Origin: Candidatus Parepulonipiscium sp. PG-Nun2H_MBin03
Lineage (GTDB): Bacteria; Bacillota; Clostridia; Lachnospirales; Cellulosilyticaceae
Assembly: GCA_001995005.1 (NCBI GenBank)
Contig: MDJN01000009.1
Coordinates: forward strand, 1-15,771
DNA length: 15,771 nucleotides
Direction of reading: 5' to 3'
Position numbers and translations under genes: made by a program. The notes beneath the pieces were generated by a model that saw only the letters and a program-made list of their open reading frames with translations, searched no databases and was not told the DNA's origin. How positions within the stretch are numbered: position 1 is the first letter of the stretch; every line of letters starts with the position of its first letter. Below, piece after piece: positions 6,872 to 13,650 of the stretch.

Positions 6872-9472
6872 ATGAATTTCAACCCCGAGCAACATCAAGT
6901 TATTAGCGATTTAGAACATAATTTAATAGTTTTAGCATCTGCTGGAACAGGTAAAACTGACACAATTTCTGCAAGAATTGTAAACATACTTACAACAAAG
7001 CAAGCCATGCCTAGTGAGATTTTATGTCTTACCTTTACTAATAAAGCTTGCAAAGAGATTAAAGAAAGAATAGCAACTGTAGTAGGTGAGCAAGCTAAAG
7101 GTATAACGATACAAACTATCCATAGTTGGTGCCTAAATATAATTAAACATGAGACCAAAAATAACACTGACATATTCTCAGACTTTTTAGTCTATGATGA
7201 AGATGATTGTAATCAAATTATTGAATGGGCCTTAACTACTCTTAATTTAAATAAATTACTTATTTTATCCAAAGGACACTTACGAACATTACTATGGCAG
7301 ATTAAAGAACATAAGGCCTTATTAATATGCGACGGTCATAAAACTGTTAATATTCAGCAAATTATTGATAATATATTCACTATGCCTTCAAATATATTGC
7401 GTACGCTGTGCACCGTTAAACAATCTAAATACAGTAAACCACAATTTCAAGAAGATTTATTTCAGTTATTATATAAAAACGTTGAAAGCTTACTTAATAT
7501 TTATACAAATGAGTTAAAGTCAAATCATGGGTTAGATTTTATGGATTTGATACTATATGCCGCACAATTATTTAATAACCCTATAGTTTTGGATACTTAT
7601 AAAAATCAATATAAATTTATTCATATTGACGAAGTACAAGACGTAAGCAAGCTAGAATATTCAGTTATCAAACAAATTTTTTATACTAATAAGGTTTTAT
7701 TATGCGGAGATATCTTTCAAACTATCTATGAGTGGAGAGGGTCAGAACCTAATATAATCTTGGAAAATTTTCTACAAGAGTATCATGCTATAAAGGTTAT
7801 TTTCTATACAAATTACAGAGCTACCAAAAATTTAGTAAATTTATCAGTTGGTTATCTGCAAAATGCATTTAGTAATACTCTACTCAACATTGATATAAGC
7901 AAAATTAAATTAAAATCTGACGAACAAGGCACTTTAACTTATTATAAACAATTTAATTGCATAGCTCATGAGGCTCAATATATCTTTAATCAAATAAAAG
8001 ATAATAATTTATACGATAAAACTTGTATCCTTACTAGAAACAATATGTATAACCAAGAATTATGTCAGGCAATCAGCACCTTTCAGAAACAGGGTGATAA
8101 ATTTAACTTTATCTTAGTCGACCAATTTAAATTTTTTAGGCGAGTTGAAATTAAAGATGTGTTGGCATTTATGAAATTAATTATCAATAGACATGACAAC
8201 ATAAGTTTAAAAAGAATACTACAAAATTTTAATACCGGCGTATCAGAAAACACAATAACCGTTATAGATTCAAAAGAATATCGCAGAGCAGGCATAACAT
8301 TAGCAGATTTTGTACACTCAAATACAGCCAATTCCTCAGAACCATTTAAATTATTAATAGACGGATTAAAAAACAAGAATATCGTAGTCTTTGATGTTGA
8401 AACTACAGGAACTGATACTACTGAAGATGAAATTATTCAGATTGCAGCAATAAAAATAGATGACACTGGACAAATTGTAGGAACTCCTTTTGAAAGGTTA
8501 CTTAAAACTACTAAATCGTTAGGCAAGTCAGTAGAAGTGCATAAGATTAGCCAGAAGCTTTTAGACGAAATGGGCGAGGACAGAATAGAAGTACTATTAG
8601 AGTTTTCAGAGTATATTAAAGGCAGTGTTGTCGTTGGACATAACGTAATATTTGACTTAAATATATTAACGTCCGAATTAGCAAGATTAAACTTAGCCCC
8701 TCTTAATATAAAAACATACTACGATACACTTGATATATACCGACGTTTTTACCCCAACACAATTAACCATAAATTAGAAACGCTAAGCAAAGTGTTTAAG
8801 ACCATTCATACGCCTACCCACGACGCTATGGACGATATTTTAGCCACTGCCGAATTACTAATCATGGTCATAAACAATAAAATTATTCCCACTTCTGATG
8901 AACGTCAGCATAAAATCTCAATTTACATTGATGAGTTCACCCAAATTAGAGCTTTACTAAATATTTTATTTACAGAAGCTAGTGTAATGTCTCCTAGCAA
9001 GATATTATCCACTATAGTAATTAATTTTATTAAAAAAGAGAATACTTTTGCAGACAAACGCAATAATCTTATTAATTTTTATCGTATTGTTGAAGCACTT
9101 GAAAATACTGGTAAAAATAATCGTGATGCTTTAATAGAAATTTTGCAAATCTCTAGTTTATCTAATGGAGATATGGAACTATTATTATTAAAGATTAAAA
9201 ATATATCACTAATTCCAATAATTACAGTACATCAAGCTAAGGGTCTTGAGTTTAACAACATTTTCATTGCTGGTATGCAAGAAGGTACTTTTCCTTCTTA
9301 TACCGCAATTAAAAATAACAGTTTAGAAGAAGAGAAACGGATTTTTTACGTAGCCCTTACAAGGCCTAAAAAACGTCTGTTTATTACCTGCAACACCGCT
9401 TCCAAGTATAATAAAACTATTTTGCCTAGCAACTTATTAAGTATGCTTCCTACAGAATATATACAAAAATAG
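6872..9472 (+). CDS. UvrD-type helicase with built-in DEDDh exonuclease
   Basis: This is a superfamily 1A DNA helicase with a 3'-5' exonuclease domain inside the same chain. Helicase motifs in order: Q motif FNPEQHQVI (3-11), Walker A ASAGTGKT (22-29, K28), motif Ia LTFTNKACKEI (53-63), Walker B IDEVQD (252-257), motif III GDIFQTIYEWRG (279-290), motif IV YRATKNLV (315-322), motif V VHQAKGLEF (786-794) and motif VI EEEKRIFYVALTRPKK (819-834). Between motifs IV and V, about residues 500-670 form a DnaQ/PolC-like domain with FDVETTG (D508, E510), HNVIFDLN (D595) and H650-D655, so all DEDDh residues are intact. Typical UvrD/PcrA has about 720-750 residues, and the extra length matches the insert. 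The domain falls where subdomain 2B would be. It probably acts in DNA repair or fork processing; the exact role is unknown. Confidence 0.93.
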   Translation: MNFNPEQHQVISDLEHNLIVLASAGTGKTDTISARIVNILTTKQAMPSEILCLTFTNKACKEIKERIATVVGEQAKGITIQTIHSWCLNIIKHETKNNTDIFSDFLVYDEDDCNQIIEWALTTLNLNKLLILSKGHLRTLLWQIKEHKALLICDGHKTVNIQQIIDNIFTMPSNILRTLCTVKQSKYSKPQFQEDLFQLLYKNVESLLNIYTNELKSNHGLDFMDLILYAAQLFNNPIVLDTYKNQYKFIHIDEVQDVSKLEYSVIKQIFYTNKVLLCGDIFQTIYEWRGSEPNIILENFLQEYHAIKVIFYTNYRATKNLVNLSVGYLQNAFSNTLLNIDISKIKLKSDEQGTLTYYKQFNCIAHEAQYIFNQIKDNNLYDKTCILTRNNMYNQELCQAISTFQKQGDKFNFILVDQFKFFRRVEIKDVLAFMKLIINRHDNISLKRILQNFNTGVSENTITVIDSKEYRRAGITLADFVHSNTANSSEPFKLLIDGLKNKNIVVFDVETTGTDTTEDEIIQIAAIKIDDTGQIVGTPFERLLKTTKSLGKSVEVHKISQKLLDEMGEDRIEVLLEFSEYIKGSVVVGHNVIFDLNILTSELARLNLAPLNIKTYYDTLDIYRRFYPNTINHKLETLSKVFKTIHTPTHDAMDDILATAELLIMVINNKIIPTSDERQHKISIYIDEFTQIRALLNILFTEASVMSPSKILSTIVINFIKKENTFADKRNNLINFYRIVEALENTGKNNRDALIEILQISSLSNGDMELLLLKIKNISLIPIITVHQAKGLEFNNIFIAGMQEGTFPSYTAIKNNSLEEEKRIFYVALTRPKKRLFITCNTASKYNKTILPSNLLSMLPTEYIQK

Positions 9473-9498
9473 CCTAAATACTAAAATAGTATCTAGGC
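9472..9498. terminator. Bidirectional terminator between convergent genes
   Basis: GCCTAAATACTA (9472-9483) and TAGTATCTAGGC (9487-9498) form a 12-bp stem with one mismatch and an AAA loop. It is followed on the plus strand by ACACTTTTT and on the minus strand by TATTTTT. It overlaps the helicase stop codon and lies 7 bp from the end of the DUF1893 gene, so it serves both. Confidence 0.85.
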
Positions 9499-9505
9499 AC
9501 ACTTT

Positions 9506-9928
9506 TTACTTTTTCATTAACTCTGCTATTGTATTCTTAATATTAATTATCCCTTCATCAATGTCATTTGTATTTGCTACACATTTTTCTAATGGACATA
9601 AATCATCATTAGTTCTATTCTTGATAGTATCCACCAAATTTTCATACTTATATTCAACATTATAAGATTTTAGAATTTGTATAGCCGTTCTACTCATTAA
9701 TATCCCGCATACGTATCTAGCCTTAAATTTGCACAATAACATTGCAGCTGCTTTACCGATTACTTTATCTGCAACTACTGCACCATTTATAATTTCTGGA
9801 TTATAGTTAATAATTTTCATTATTGGCTTTACACCTATCCCACTATCTTCGTATACTATAGTATTATTTTTTACAATTATAAACGTCGCTTCACCACATT
9901 TTATTTTATCAAATAGTTGTTTTTCCAC
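9506..9928 (-). CDS. DUF1893 family protein (deaminase-like fold)
   Basis: The protein has 140 residues. It matches DUF1893 through FIIVKNNTIVYEDSGIGVKP (about 16-35), VVADKVIGKAAAMLLCKF (about 52-69), YVCGILMSRTAIQIL (about 73-87) and DLCPLEKCV (about 110-118). The family, represented by Thermotoga TM1506, has a cytidine-deaminase-like fold but no reaction known to me. The start is GTG (9926-9928), chosen because AGGAGG lies 8 nt upstream, inside the end of the ECF gene. The two genes overlap by 20 nt and must be co-translated, so the protein probably acts on, or senses, whatever the ECF transporter imports. That functional link is inference. Confidence 0.85.
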   Translation of the reverse strand: MEKQLFDKIKCGEATFIIVKNNTIVYEDSGIGVKPIMKIINYNPEIINGAVVADKVIGKAAAMLLCKFKARYVCGILMSRTAIQILKSYNVEYKYENLVDTIKNRTNDDLCPLEKCVANTNDIDEGIINIKNTIAELMKK

Positions 9929-10433
9929 AAATGTATCCTCCTAGAAATTTTACTATTATAGGTATGCCCACTAATTGAAGAATAATCCCTGGCATGCCAA
10001 CTATAATAGCTACATATACCGATGCAACTTTTGTATATGCCTCCATGTTTAGTATATCTGCAAAAATATATAGAATAATTAAGTATCCACTTCTCCCTGT
10101 AATCATTGCTGTAATTAAGCTTATGTAGATATGCATATTAAGCTTTTTATACATCAATCCACACATAAATCCGTATAGACTAAGTTCTACCATCATAATT
10201 GGTAGCATCACAACGCTTGGCATACCCGTTAATATACTTGATAAAAACGGAATTAACATACCTAGCATAAATCCCGTTACTTGCCCATAAAACAGGCCTA
10301 TCAATATTACCGGAATATGCATCGGCAATAGTATCGTTCCTGGAATACCAAACATATGCCCTGTCGCATATGGCAATATTATTCCTAATGATATAAATAA
10401 ACCTAATATTGTAATTTCTCGTGTTTTAAACAT
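9909..10433 (-). CDS. ECF transporter S component, substrate unknown
   Basis: This is a small integral membrane substrate-binding subunit of an energy-coupling-factor vitamin/cofactor importer. Its 174 residues hold about five or six hydrophobic helices, and the segment LPMHIPVILIGLFYGQVTG (about 36-54) followed by PFLSSILTGMP is characteristic of the S-component family. There are no ATPase or T-component genes nearby, so it must share a group II ECF module encoded elsewhere. AGGAGG is 5 nt before the ATG. The downstream DUF1893 gene overlaps it by 20 nt. The substrate cannot be read from the sequence, and no riboswitch-like leader is visible: the 5' region is about 30 nt from the likely promoter. 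Confidence 0.88.
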   Translation of the reverse strand: MFKTREITILGLFISLGIILPYATGHMFGIPGTILLPMHIPVILIGLFYGQVTGFMLGMLIPFLSSILTGMPSVVMLPIMMVELSLYGFMCGLMYKKLNMHIYISLITAMITGRSGYLIILYIFADILNMEAYTKVASVYVAIIVGMPGIILQLVGIPIIVKFLGGYICGKTTI

Positions 10434-10461
10434 GTTCCCCTCCTAAAATTAATTCATCTAT

Positions 10462-10489
10462 ATCTTATCATATTATAAGTTAAAGTCAA
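10462..10489 (-). promoter_or_regulatory. Promoter of the ECF-DUF1893 pair
   Basis: On the minus strand TTGACT (+ 10484-10489) and TAAGAT (+ 10462-10467) are 16 bp apart, 28 bp upstream of the ECF start. It diverges from the promoter at 10527-10556. Confidence 0.5.
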
Positions 10490-10526
10490 TTAATATGACA
10501 CCATTACTTATATTTATTGTTTATTA

Positions 10527-10556
10527 TTGACTTTTATATATATTTTATATTATACT
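10527..10556 (+). promoter_or_regulatory. Promoter of the secreted-protein gene
   Basis: TTGACT (10527-10532) and TATACT (10551-10556) are separated by 18 bp. A strong AAGGAGG follows at 10571-10577, 11 nt before the ATG, which is slightly long. Confidence 0.6.
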
Positions 10557-10588
10557 ATATTTAATAAACTAAGGAGGAATTAATAAAC

Positions 10589-12019
10589 ATGAAAAAATTT
10601 ACTAAAGTATTACCAATTTTAATGACACTCGGAATATGCACATCAACCGTATTTGCAAATGCATCCGCAACAACTACAATAGCAAATGCTACATATTCAA
10701 GCACATCGACTGCAATATCAACTGGTACAGTACCTATATCACCAATTATCTCTATTGAGGATTTTTATTTATCAACCCAATATCCTGAATTAAATGAATA
10801 TATTGTAAAATTAGATAAATCCGTTGAAGTAGGCGAGCTTAAAGTTACTATTAATGAGATATTATTAGTCCATAATCAAGTACTCTTAAGTATAACTACA
10901 GAAAAGTTAGATGGGAGTGCATTTGAAAATTATTCTAATTTTTCACACATATCTCTTAATATAACTCCATCAGCAGAAGAAGAATTTGCAGAATTAATCC
11001 TCAAACTTGCAAATACCGTCTATGAAGAATTGCCAGAAGTATTAACAGACTCTGAAGTTGCACTACTAAGTGAGTATTTTTATCAAAGTTCTAGTCACAT
11101 CTCTTCTAGTCAGCTTACTAATTCTATTACGTCAGAAGACGGTACTAAATTATTACATTCACTAAATAGTTGTTATTATACATTGTCAGACTCTCTAGCA
11201 GGCAGTGACTTCACCCTGTCTCTATCAGATTTAGGATACATTGCAGAGGACGAAAAAACATTAGATATTAATTTAGTAGAGTTACACGAGCAAAGTAAAG
11301 ATATACCACTAATCACTAGTGAAGTTATTTATGGTGTATCTAATGTATCATCTATGTTAGAAGTCGGTTTAGGCTATGAGATTTCTGAAGCTATTACATT
11401 AGAAAATGTAAAAACTTATATCAACGAAGACGGCGAGAATGTACTGAGCATTTCTACTAAATATGATCCTTCTCATTATGGTACTTATCATAGCATAGAA
11501 GCTCAATTTAAAGATGGTACTACGCCTGTTCGATATTCCGACTGGTCGTCTCAAAGTTTACACGGCATTGACTTCTTATTAGGAGATTATACATTAGAAG
11601 ATGTTGAATTAATTTTAACAACTTACGACTATATTATACTTAATGATGATATTATTGAAATCGACTTTACTCTACCTATTATTGCAACTCCAACTATATC
11701 AGCTCAACCTGATCTAAATCTACAACATTCTAGCGGTGTTACTATTAATGTTGAAGCTATTACAGTCACTCCCCTTAAAATTGAAATTTTAGGCAGTCAT
11801 ACACAAAATGATTTATTAAACAGCTCCGGCTTTAAGATTGATACTGTAGAGCTGTATTATCATAACGGTAGCAGAGCACCACTTGCTTTATCTCAAACTA
11901 CCTATTCTAGAGATAATGGGTTAACTCAATTTAATATTAGCTATGATTATGAAGACTCCTTAATAAATGTTAACGATATATCTTCTATCATTATTAATGG
12001 AATGCCAGTTGAATTCTAA
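10589..12019 (+). CDS. Secreted acidic protein, DUF4179/DUF5643-like
   Basis: The 476-residue protein has a clear Sec signal peptide: MKKFTK, then a hydrophobic stretch (about 7-22), then a likely cleavage after VFA (residue 23) or slightly later. The mature part is acidic, rich in Ser, Thr and Ile, and nearly free of cysteine. The segment SVEVGELKVTINEILLVHNQ (about 74-93) resembles the start of DUF4179, and SGVTINVEAITVTPLKIEIL (about 382-401) resembles the DUF5643 that often follows it. Those families usually occur in membrane-anchored, anti-sigma-like extracytoplasmic proteins; here there is no internal membrane anchor and no sigma factor gene beside it. The assignment is tentative and the function unknown. 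It stands alone, with its own promoter, divergent from the ECF pair and convergent with flavodoxin. Confidence 0.8.
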   Translation: MKKFTKVLPILMTLGICTSTVFANASATTTIANATYSSTSTAISTGTVPISPIISIEDFYLSTQYPELNEYIVKLDKSVEVGELKVTINEILLVHNQVLLSITTEKLDGSAFENYSNFSHISLNITPSAEEEFAELILKLANTVYEELPEVLTDSEVALLSEYFYQSSSHISSSQLTNSITSEDGTKLLHSLNSCYYTLSDSLAGSDFTLSLSDLGYIAEDEKTLDINLVELHEQSKDIPLITSEVIYGVSNVSSMLEVGLGYEISEAITLENVKTYINEDGENVLSISTKYDPSHYGTYHSIEAQFKDGTTPVRYSDWSSQSLHGIDFLLGDYTLEDVELILTTYDYIILNDDIIEIDFTLPIIATPTISAQPDLNLQHSSGVTINVEAITVTPLKIEILGSHTQNDLLNSSGFKIDTVELYYHNGSRAPLALSQTTYSRDNGLTQFNISYDYEDSLINVNDISSIIINGMPVEF

Positions 12020-12052
12020 CAAAAAAAGGCTATTGTTATACACAATAGCCTT
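12020..12052 (-). terminator. Terminator after flavodoxin
   Basis: AAGGCTATTG (12026-12035) and CAATAGCCTT (12043-12052) form a perfect 10-bp stem with a 7-nt loop. The T-tract is on the minus strand (seven A at + 12021-12027), so it mainly ends the flavodoxin transcript. The plus-strand secreted-protein gene ends 7 bp before it and probably uses it only weakly, since no T-run follows on that side. Confidence 0.88.
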
Positions 12053-12059
12053 AAAACCT

Positions 12060-12467
12060 TTAAGCCAAGCTTTCGCCTAACTCTTTACATTTTGCTTGAG
12101 CATCGTCATTTGGAGCATCGTTACAGATATATGTTTCCATTACGCCTTTTGCTTCTTCTTCCCAGTTTCTCATCCATTCGCCGTCACCCCAGCCATATGA
12201 GCCAAATAAGATGTATTTTTTGTCTTCTAAATCATCTTTAATATCATCCCACATTGGTTGAAATTCTTCTTCTTCTAATACTTCCGCACCCATAGATGGA
12301 CAGCCAAATGCAAATGCTGCAAAATCATTTAACATTCCTTTATTAAATTGTGCTGATGTAAGTAAGCTAACTTCTGCTCCTTTTGCTTGAGCTCCTTCTG
12401 CAATGTATTTTGCCATTGCTTCTGTATTACCTGTTCCACTCCAATAAACTACTGCTACTTTACTCAT
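12060..12467 (-). CDS. Short-chain flavodoxin
   Basis: This FMN electron carrier has 135 residues, the length of clostridial short-chain flavodoxins. The phosphate-binding loop WSGTGNTEAMA (about 9-19) is intact, and the flavin-flanking FGCPSMGAEVLEE (about 54-66) and FGSYGWGDGEWM (about 88-99) are present. It could replace ferredoxin as electron acceptor of the pyruvate oxidoreductase encoded in this window, classically when iron is short. AAGGA lies 8 nt before the ATG. It is 95 bp downstream of DUF3793 with no obvious terminator between, so it may belong to the DUF2325-DUF3793 operon. The gap contains a nested inverted repeat (12499-12541) and only a weak promoter candidate. Confidence 0.95.
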   Translation of the reverse strand: MSKVAVVYWSGTGNTEAMAKYIAEGAQAKGAEVSLLTSAQFNKGMLNDFAAFAFGCPSMGAEVLEEEEFQPMWDDIKDDLEDKKYILFGSYGWGDGEWMRNWEEEAKGVMETYICNDAPNDDAQAKCKELGESLA

Positions 12468-12498
12468 TACTCAATTCCTTCTTTCTTAAATTTATATT

Positions 12499-12541
12499 TA
12501 ACATTGTGGTTGCCACAAAAAAGTAACAACTTCCAATGTTA
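12499..12541. repeat. Nested inverted repeat before flavodoxin
   Basis: Outer arms TAACATTG (12499-12506) and CAATGTTA (12534-12541) enclose an inner perfect hairpin TTGTGG-TTG-CCACAA (12504-12518); the two pairings share bases and compete. It lies between the DUF3793 stop and the flavodoxin Shine-Dalgarno. No T-tract directly follows a stem on the minus strand, so it is not a standard terminator. An mRNA processing or stability element, or an operator, would fit. Confidence 0.45.
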
Positions 12542-12562
12542 TTTGCATTCGTTAATATCTTA

Positions 12563-13111
12563 CTACCTAGCAATAGCTAATTTAATAAGATCGCTTCCTT
12601 CTCCAAAACATTTTCTATATACTTCAGTACATTTGTCAAATCGAGCAAATATTTTTTTAGCTTCCTCTTCGTTCGTGTATACTTTCCAACAACCAGTATG
12701 CTTAGAGTGTTTACCTTTATTTTCAATAAATGCTATTACATCGCTTAGGGGATACCCTAAAAATATCCCTATCTCATGTGGAAAGTCCTCGTTGACTAAA
12801 TGTTCTTGTAATAAACTTATACAATCGTTAATCTGAAACTTTTCATACCCATATGTTTCCAAAAATCCCCTCACGTGCTTACAGTTAAGTGTATCCCTTA
12901 ATTTGCTTTTTCGATATACATAAATCAATGCTATATTATCTCTTGTACGTAATATACGAAAAAATATTCCTTTAATATTTAATAGCTTATTTAATCTTTC
13001 CACTTCATTTTCTATATCCATAATATCAGTATATTTACAAGAAAATAAATTAGAAACTTTAAGCCCCGCTAATGTTGGTGAACAAAAACGTATTACAAAT
13101 TCTGTTAACAT
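12563..13111 (-). CDS. DUF3793 family protein
   Basis: The family is recognised from FCSPTLAGLKVSNLF near the start, FLGYPLSDVIAFIENKG (about 135-151) and GCWKVYTNEEEAKKIFARF (about 157-175). It is a cytosolic protein of unknown biochemistry, common in Clostridia. The frame is open upstream to a TTG at 13163-13165, but that start has no Shine-Dalgarno and would translate a G-run. I choose ATG at 13109-13111, giving 182 residues, because a G-rich AGGGGGG lies 9 nt upstream and family members begin about ten residues before CSPTLAG. An ATG at 13154-13156 is the alternative. It follows DUF2325 by 50 bp in the same unit, with flavodoxin downstream. A role in iron or redox homeostasis is inferred from neighbours only. 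Confidence 0.82.
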   Translation of the reverse strand: MLTEFVIRFCSPTLAGLKVSNLFSCKYTDIMDIENEVERLNKLLNIKGIFFRILRTRDNIALIYVYRKSKLRDTLNCKHVRGFLETYGYEKFQINDCISLLQEHLVNEDFPHEIGIFLGYPLSDVIAFIENKGKHSKHTGCWKVYTNEEEAKKIFARFDKCTEVYRKCFGEGSDLIKLAIAR

Positions 13112-13161
13112 AACACCACGCCCCCCTATAAAGTTATTTTTCGCTAACCTATCCATATAAA

Positions 13162-13431
13162 TCAACAGACATGTTTGTCTAATATATCTCTTAACGCCGA
13201 CATAGAGCTAGAATGAGACCGCACGACTTCATTTTGCTTACCTGCCGATAGCGCACAATGTATCATCTTATGAGATACTGTATTCGTAAATAGAATAAGT
13301 AAATCTGGATTACCTATCTGTTTTTTGGTAAATGGTTGTGTAAATACTTTTACTTTGCACTTATATTGCTTGCACAAGTTTTTATAATTATCTACCATAC
13401 AATCATTTCCACCGATAATAATTACCTTCAT
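13162..13431 (-). CDS. DUF2325 family protein
   Basis: This small cytosolic protein has 89 residues and a Rossmann-like start (MKVIIIGGND), the core DLLILFTNTVSHKMIHCAL (about 43-61) and the family signature VVRSHSSSMSALRDIL (about 69-84). The biochemical role is unknown. A GGGAG Shine-Dalgarno lies 7 nt before the ATG. It is the first gene of the DUF2325-DUF3793(-flavodoxin) unit and is expressed from a promoter flanked by two near-identical operator copies, the strongest regulatory signal in the window. Confidence 0.83.
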   Translation of the reverse strand: MKVIIIGGNDCMVDNYKNLCKQYKCKVKVFTQPFTKKQIGNPDLLILFTNTVSHKMIHCALSAGKQNEVVRSHSSSMSALRDILDKHVC

Positions 13432-13462
13432 AAATTGCTCCCTTCTATATTCTATTTATGTA

Positions 13463-13484
13463 TAAGTTATTTTATGCTAACTTA
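13463..13484 (-). promoter_or_regulatory. Operator copy 1, TAAGTTA-N8-TAACTTA
   Basis: This is a perfect 7-bp inverted repeat with an 8-bp centre. It starts immediately downstream of the -10 hexamer and covers the expected transcription start of DUF2325, so a bound protein would block initiation. In minus orientation its core reads GTTAGCATAAAATAAC, nearly the same as copy 2 (GTTAGTATAAACTAAG). The TTAG...CTAA half-site style resembles DtxR/MntR-family operators; that identification is inference. Confidence 0.65.
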
Positions 13485-13513
13485 TTTTACCACATAAGTT
13501 TTTATTTTGTCAA
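13484..13513 (-). promoter_or_regulatory. Promoter of the DUF2325 operon
   Basis: On the minus strand a consensus TTGACA (+ 13508-13513) and an extended -10 TGGTAAAAT (hexamer at + 13484-13489) are 18 bp apart. It sits exactly between the two operator copies, 53 bp upstream of the DUF2325 start. Confidence 0.75.
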
Positions 13514-13519
13514 CAATTT

Positions 13520-13539
13520 TTCTTAGTTTATACTAACTT
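13520..13539 (-). promoter_or_regulatory. Operator copy 2
   Basis: TTAGT-TTAT-ACTAA (13523-13536) is a perfect inverted repeat just upstream of the -35. Read on the minus strand it extends to AAGTTAGTATAAACTAAGAA, which matches copy 1 (AAGTTAGCATAAAATAACTT) at 16 of 20 positions. The two centres are about 56 bp apart, close to five helical turns, so the copies lie on roughly the same DNA face, one on each side of the promoter. Confidence 0.6.
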
Positions 13540-13585
13540 TGTGAAAATTGTTCTGGTTTTTAATGGAAAATATCTATATCATGGT

Positions 13586-13619
13586 AAAAAAATAGAATTA
13601 ACATCTAATAAATGTTAAT
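13586..13619 (-). terminator. Terminator after the LysR gene
   Basis: ATTAACAT (13597-13604) and ATGTTAAT (13612-13619) form an 8-bp stem with a 7-nt loop. On the minus strand it is followed by TCTA and seven T (+ 13586-13592). It lies 31 bp after the LysR stop and separates that gene from the DUF2325 unit. The A+T-rich stem makes it a moderately strong terminator. Confidence 0.7.
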
Positions 13620-13650
13620 CCCAATTAGTAAATTTTTAATATATTGATTT

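Noticed and set aside
10434..10588. Vitamin riboswitch ahead of the ECF transporter gene
   Set aside because: The likely promoter leaves only about 30 nt of leader, too short for a known riboswitch, and no conserved motif is visible.
12387..12836. Plus-strand open frame opposite flavodoxin and DUF3793
   Set aside because: It covers two recognised minus-strand genes, has no ribosome-binding site, and its composition is that of an antisense shadow.
13112..13165. DUF3793 N-terminal extension from a TTG overlapping the DUF2325 stop
   Set aside because: There is no Shine-Dalgarno for the TTG, the extension translates a G-rich ribosome-binding stretch, and the ATG at 13111 fits the family start.
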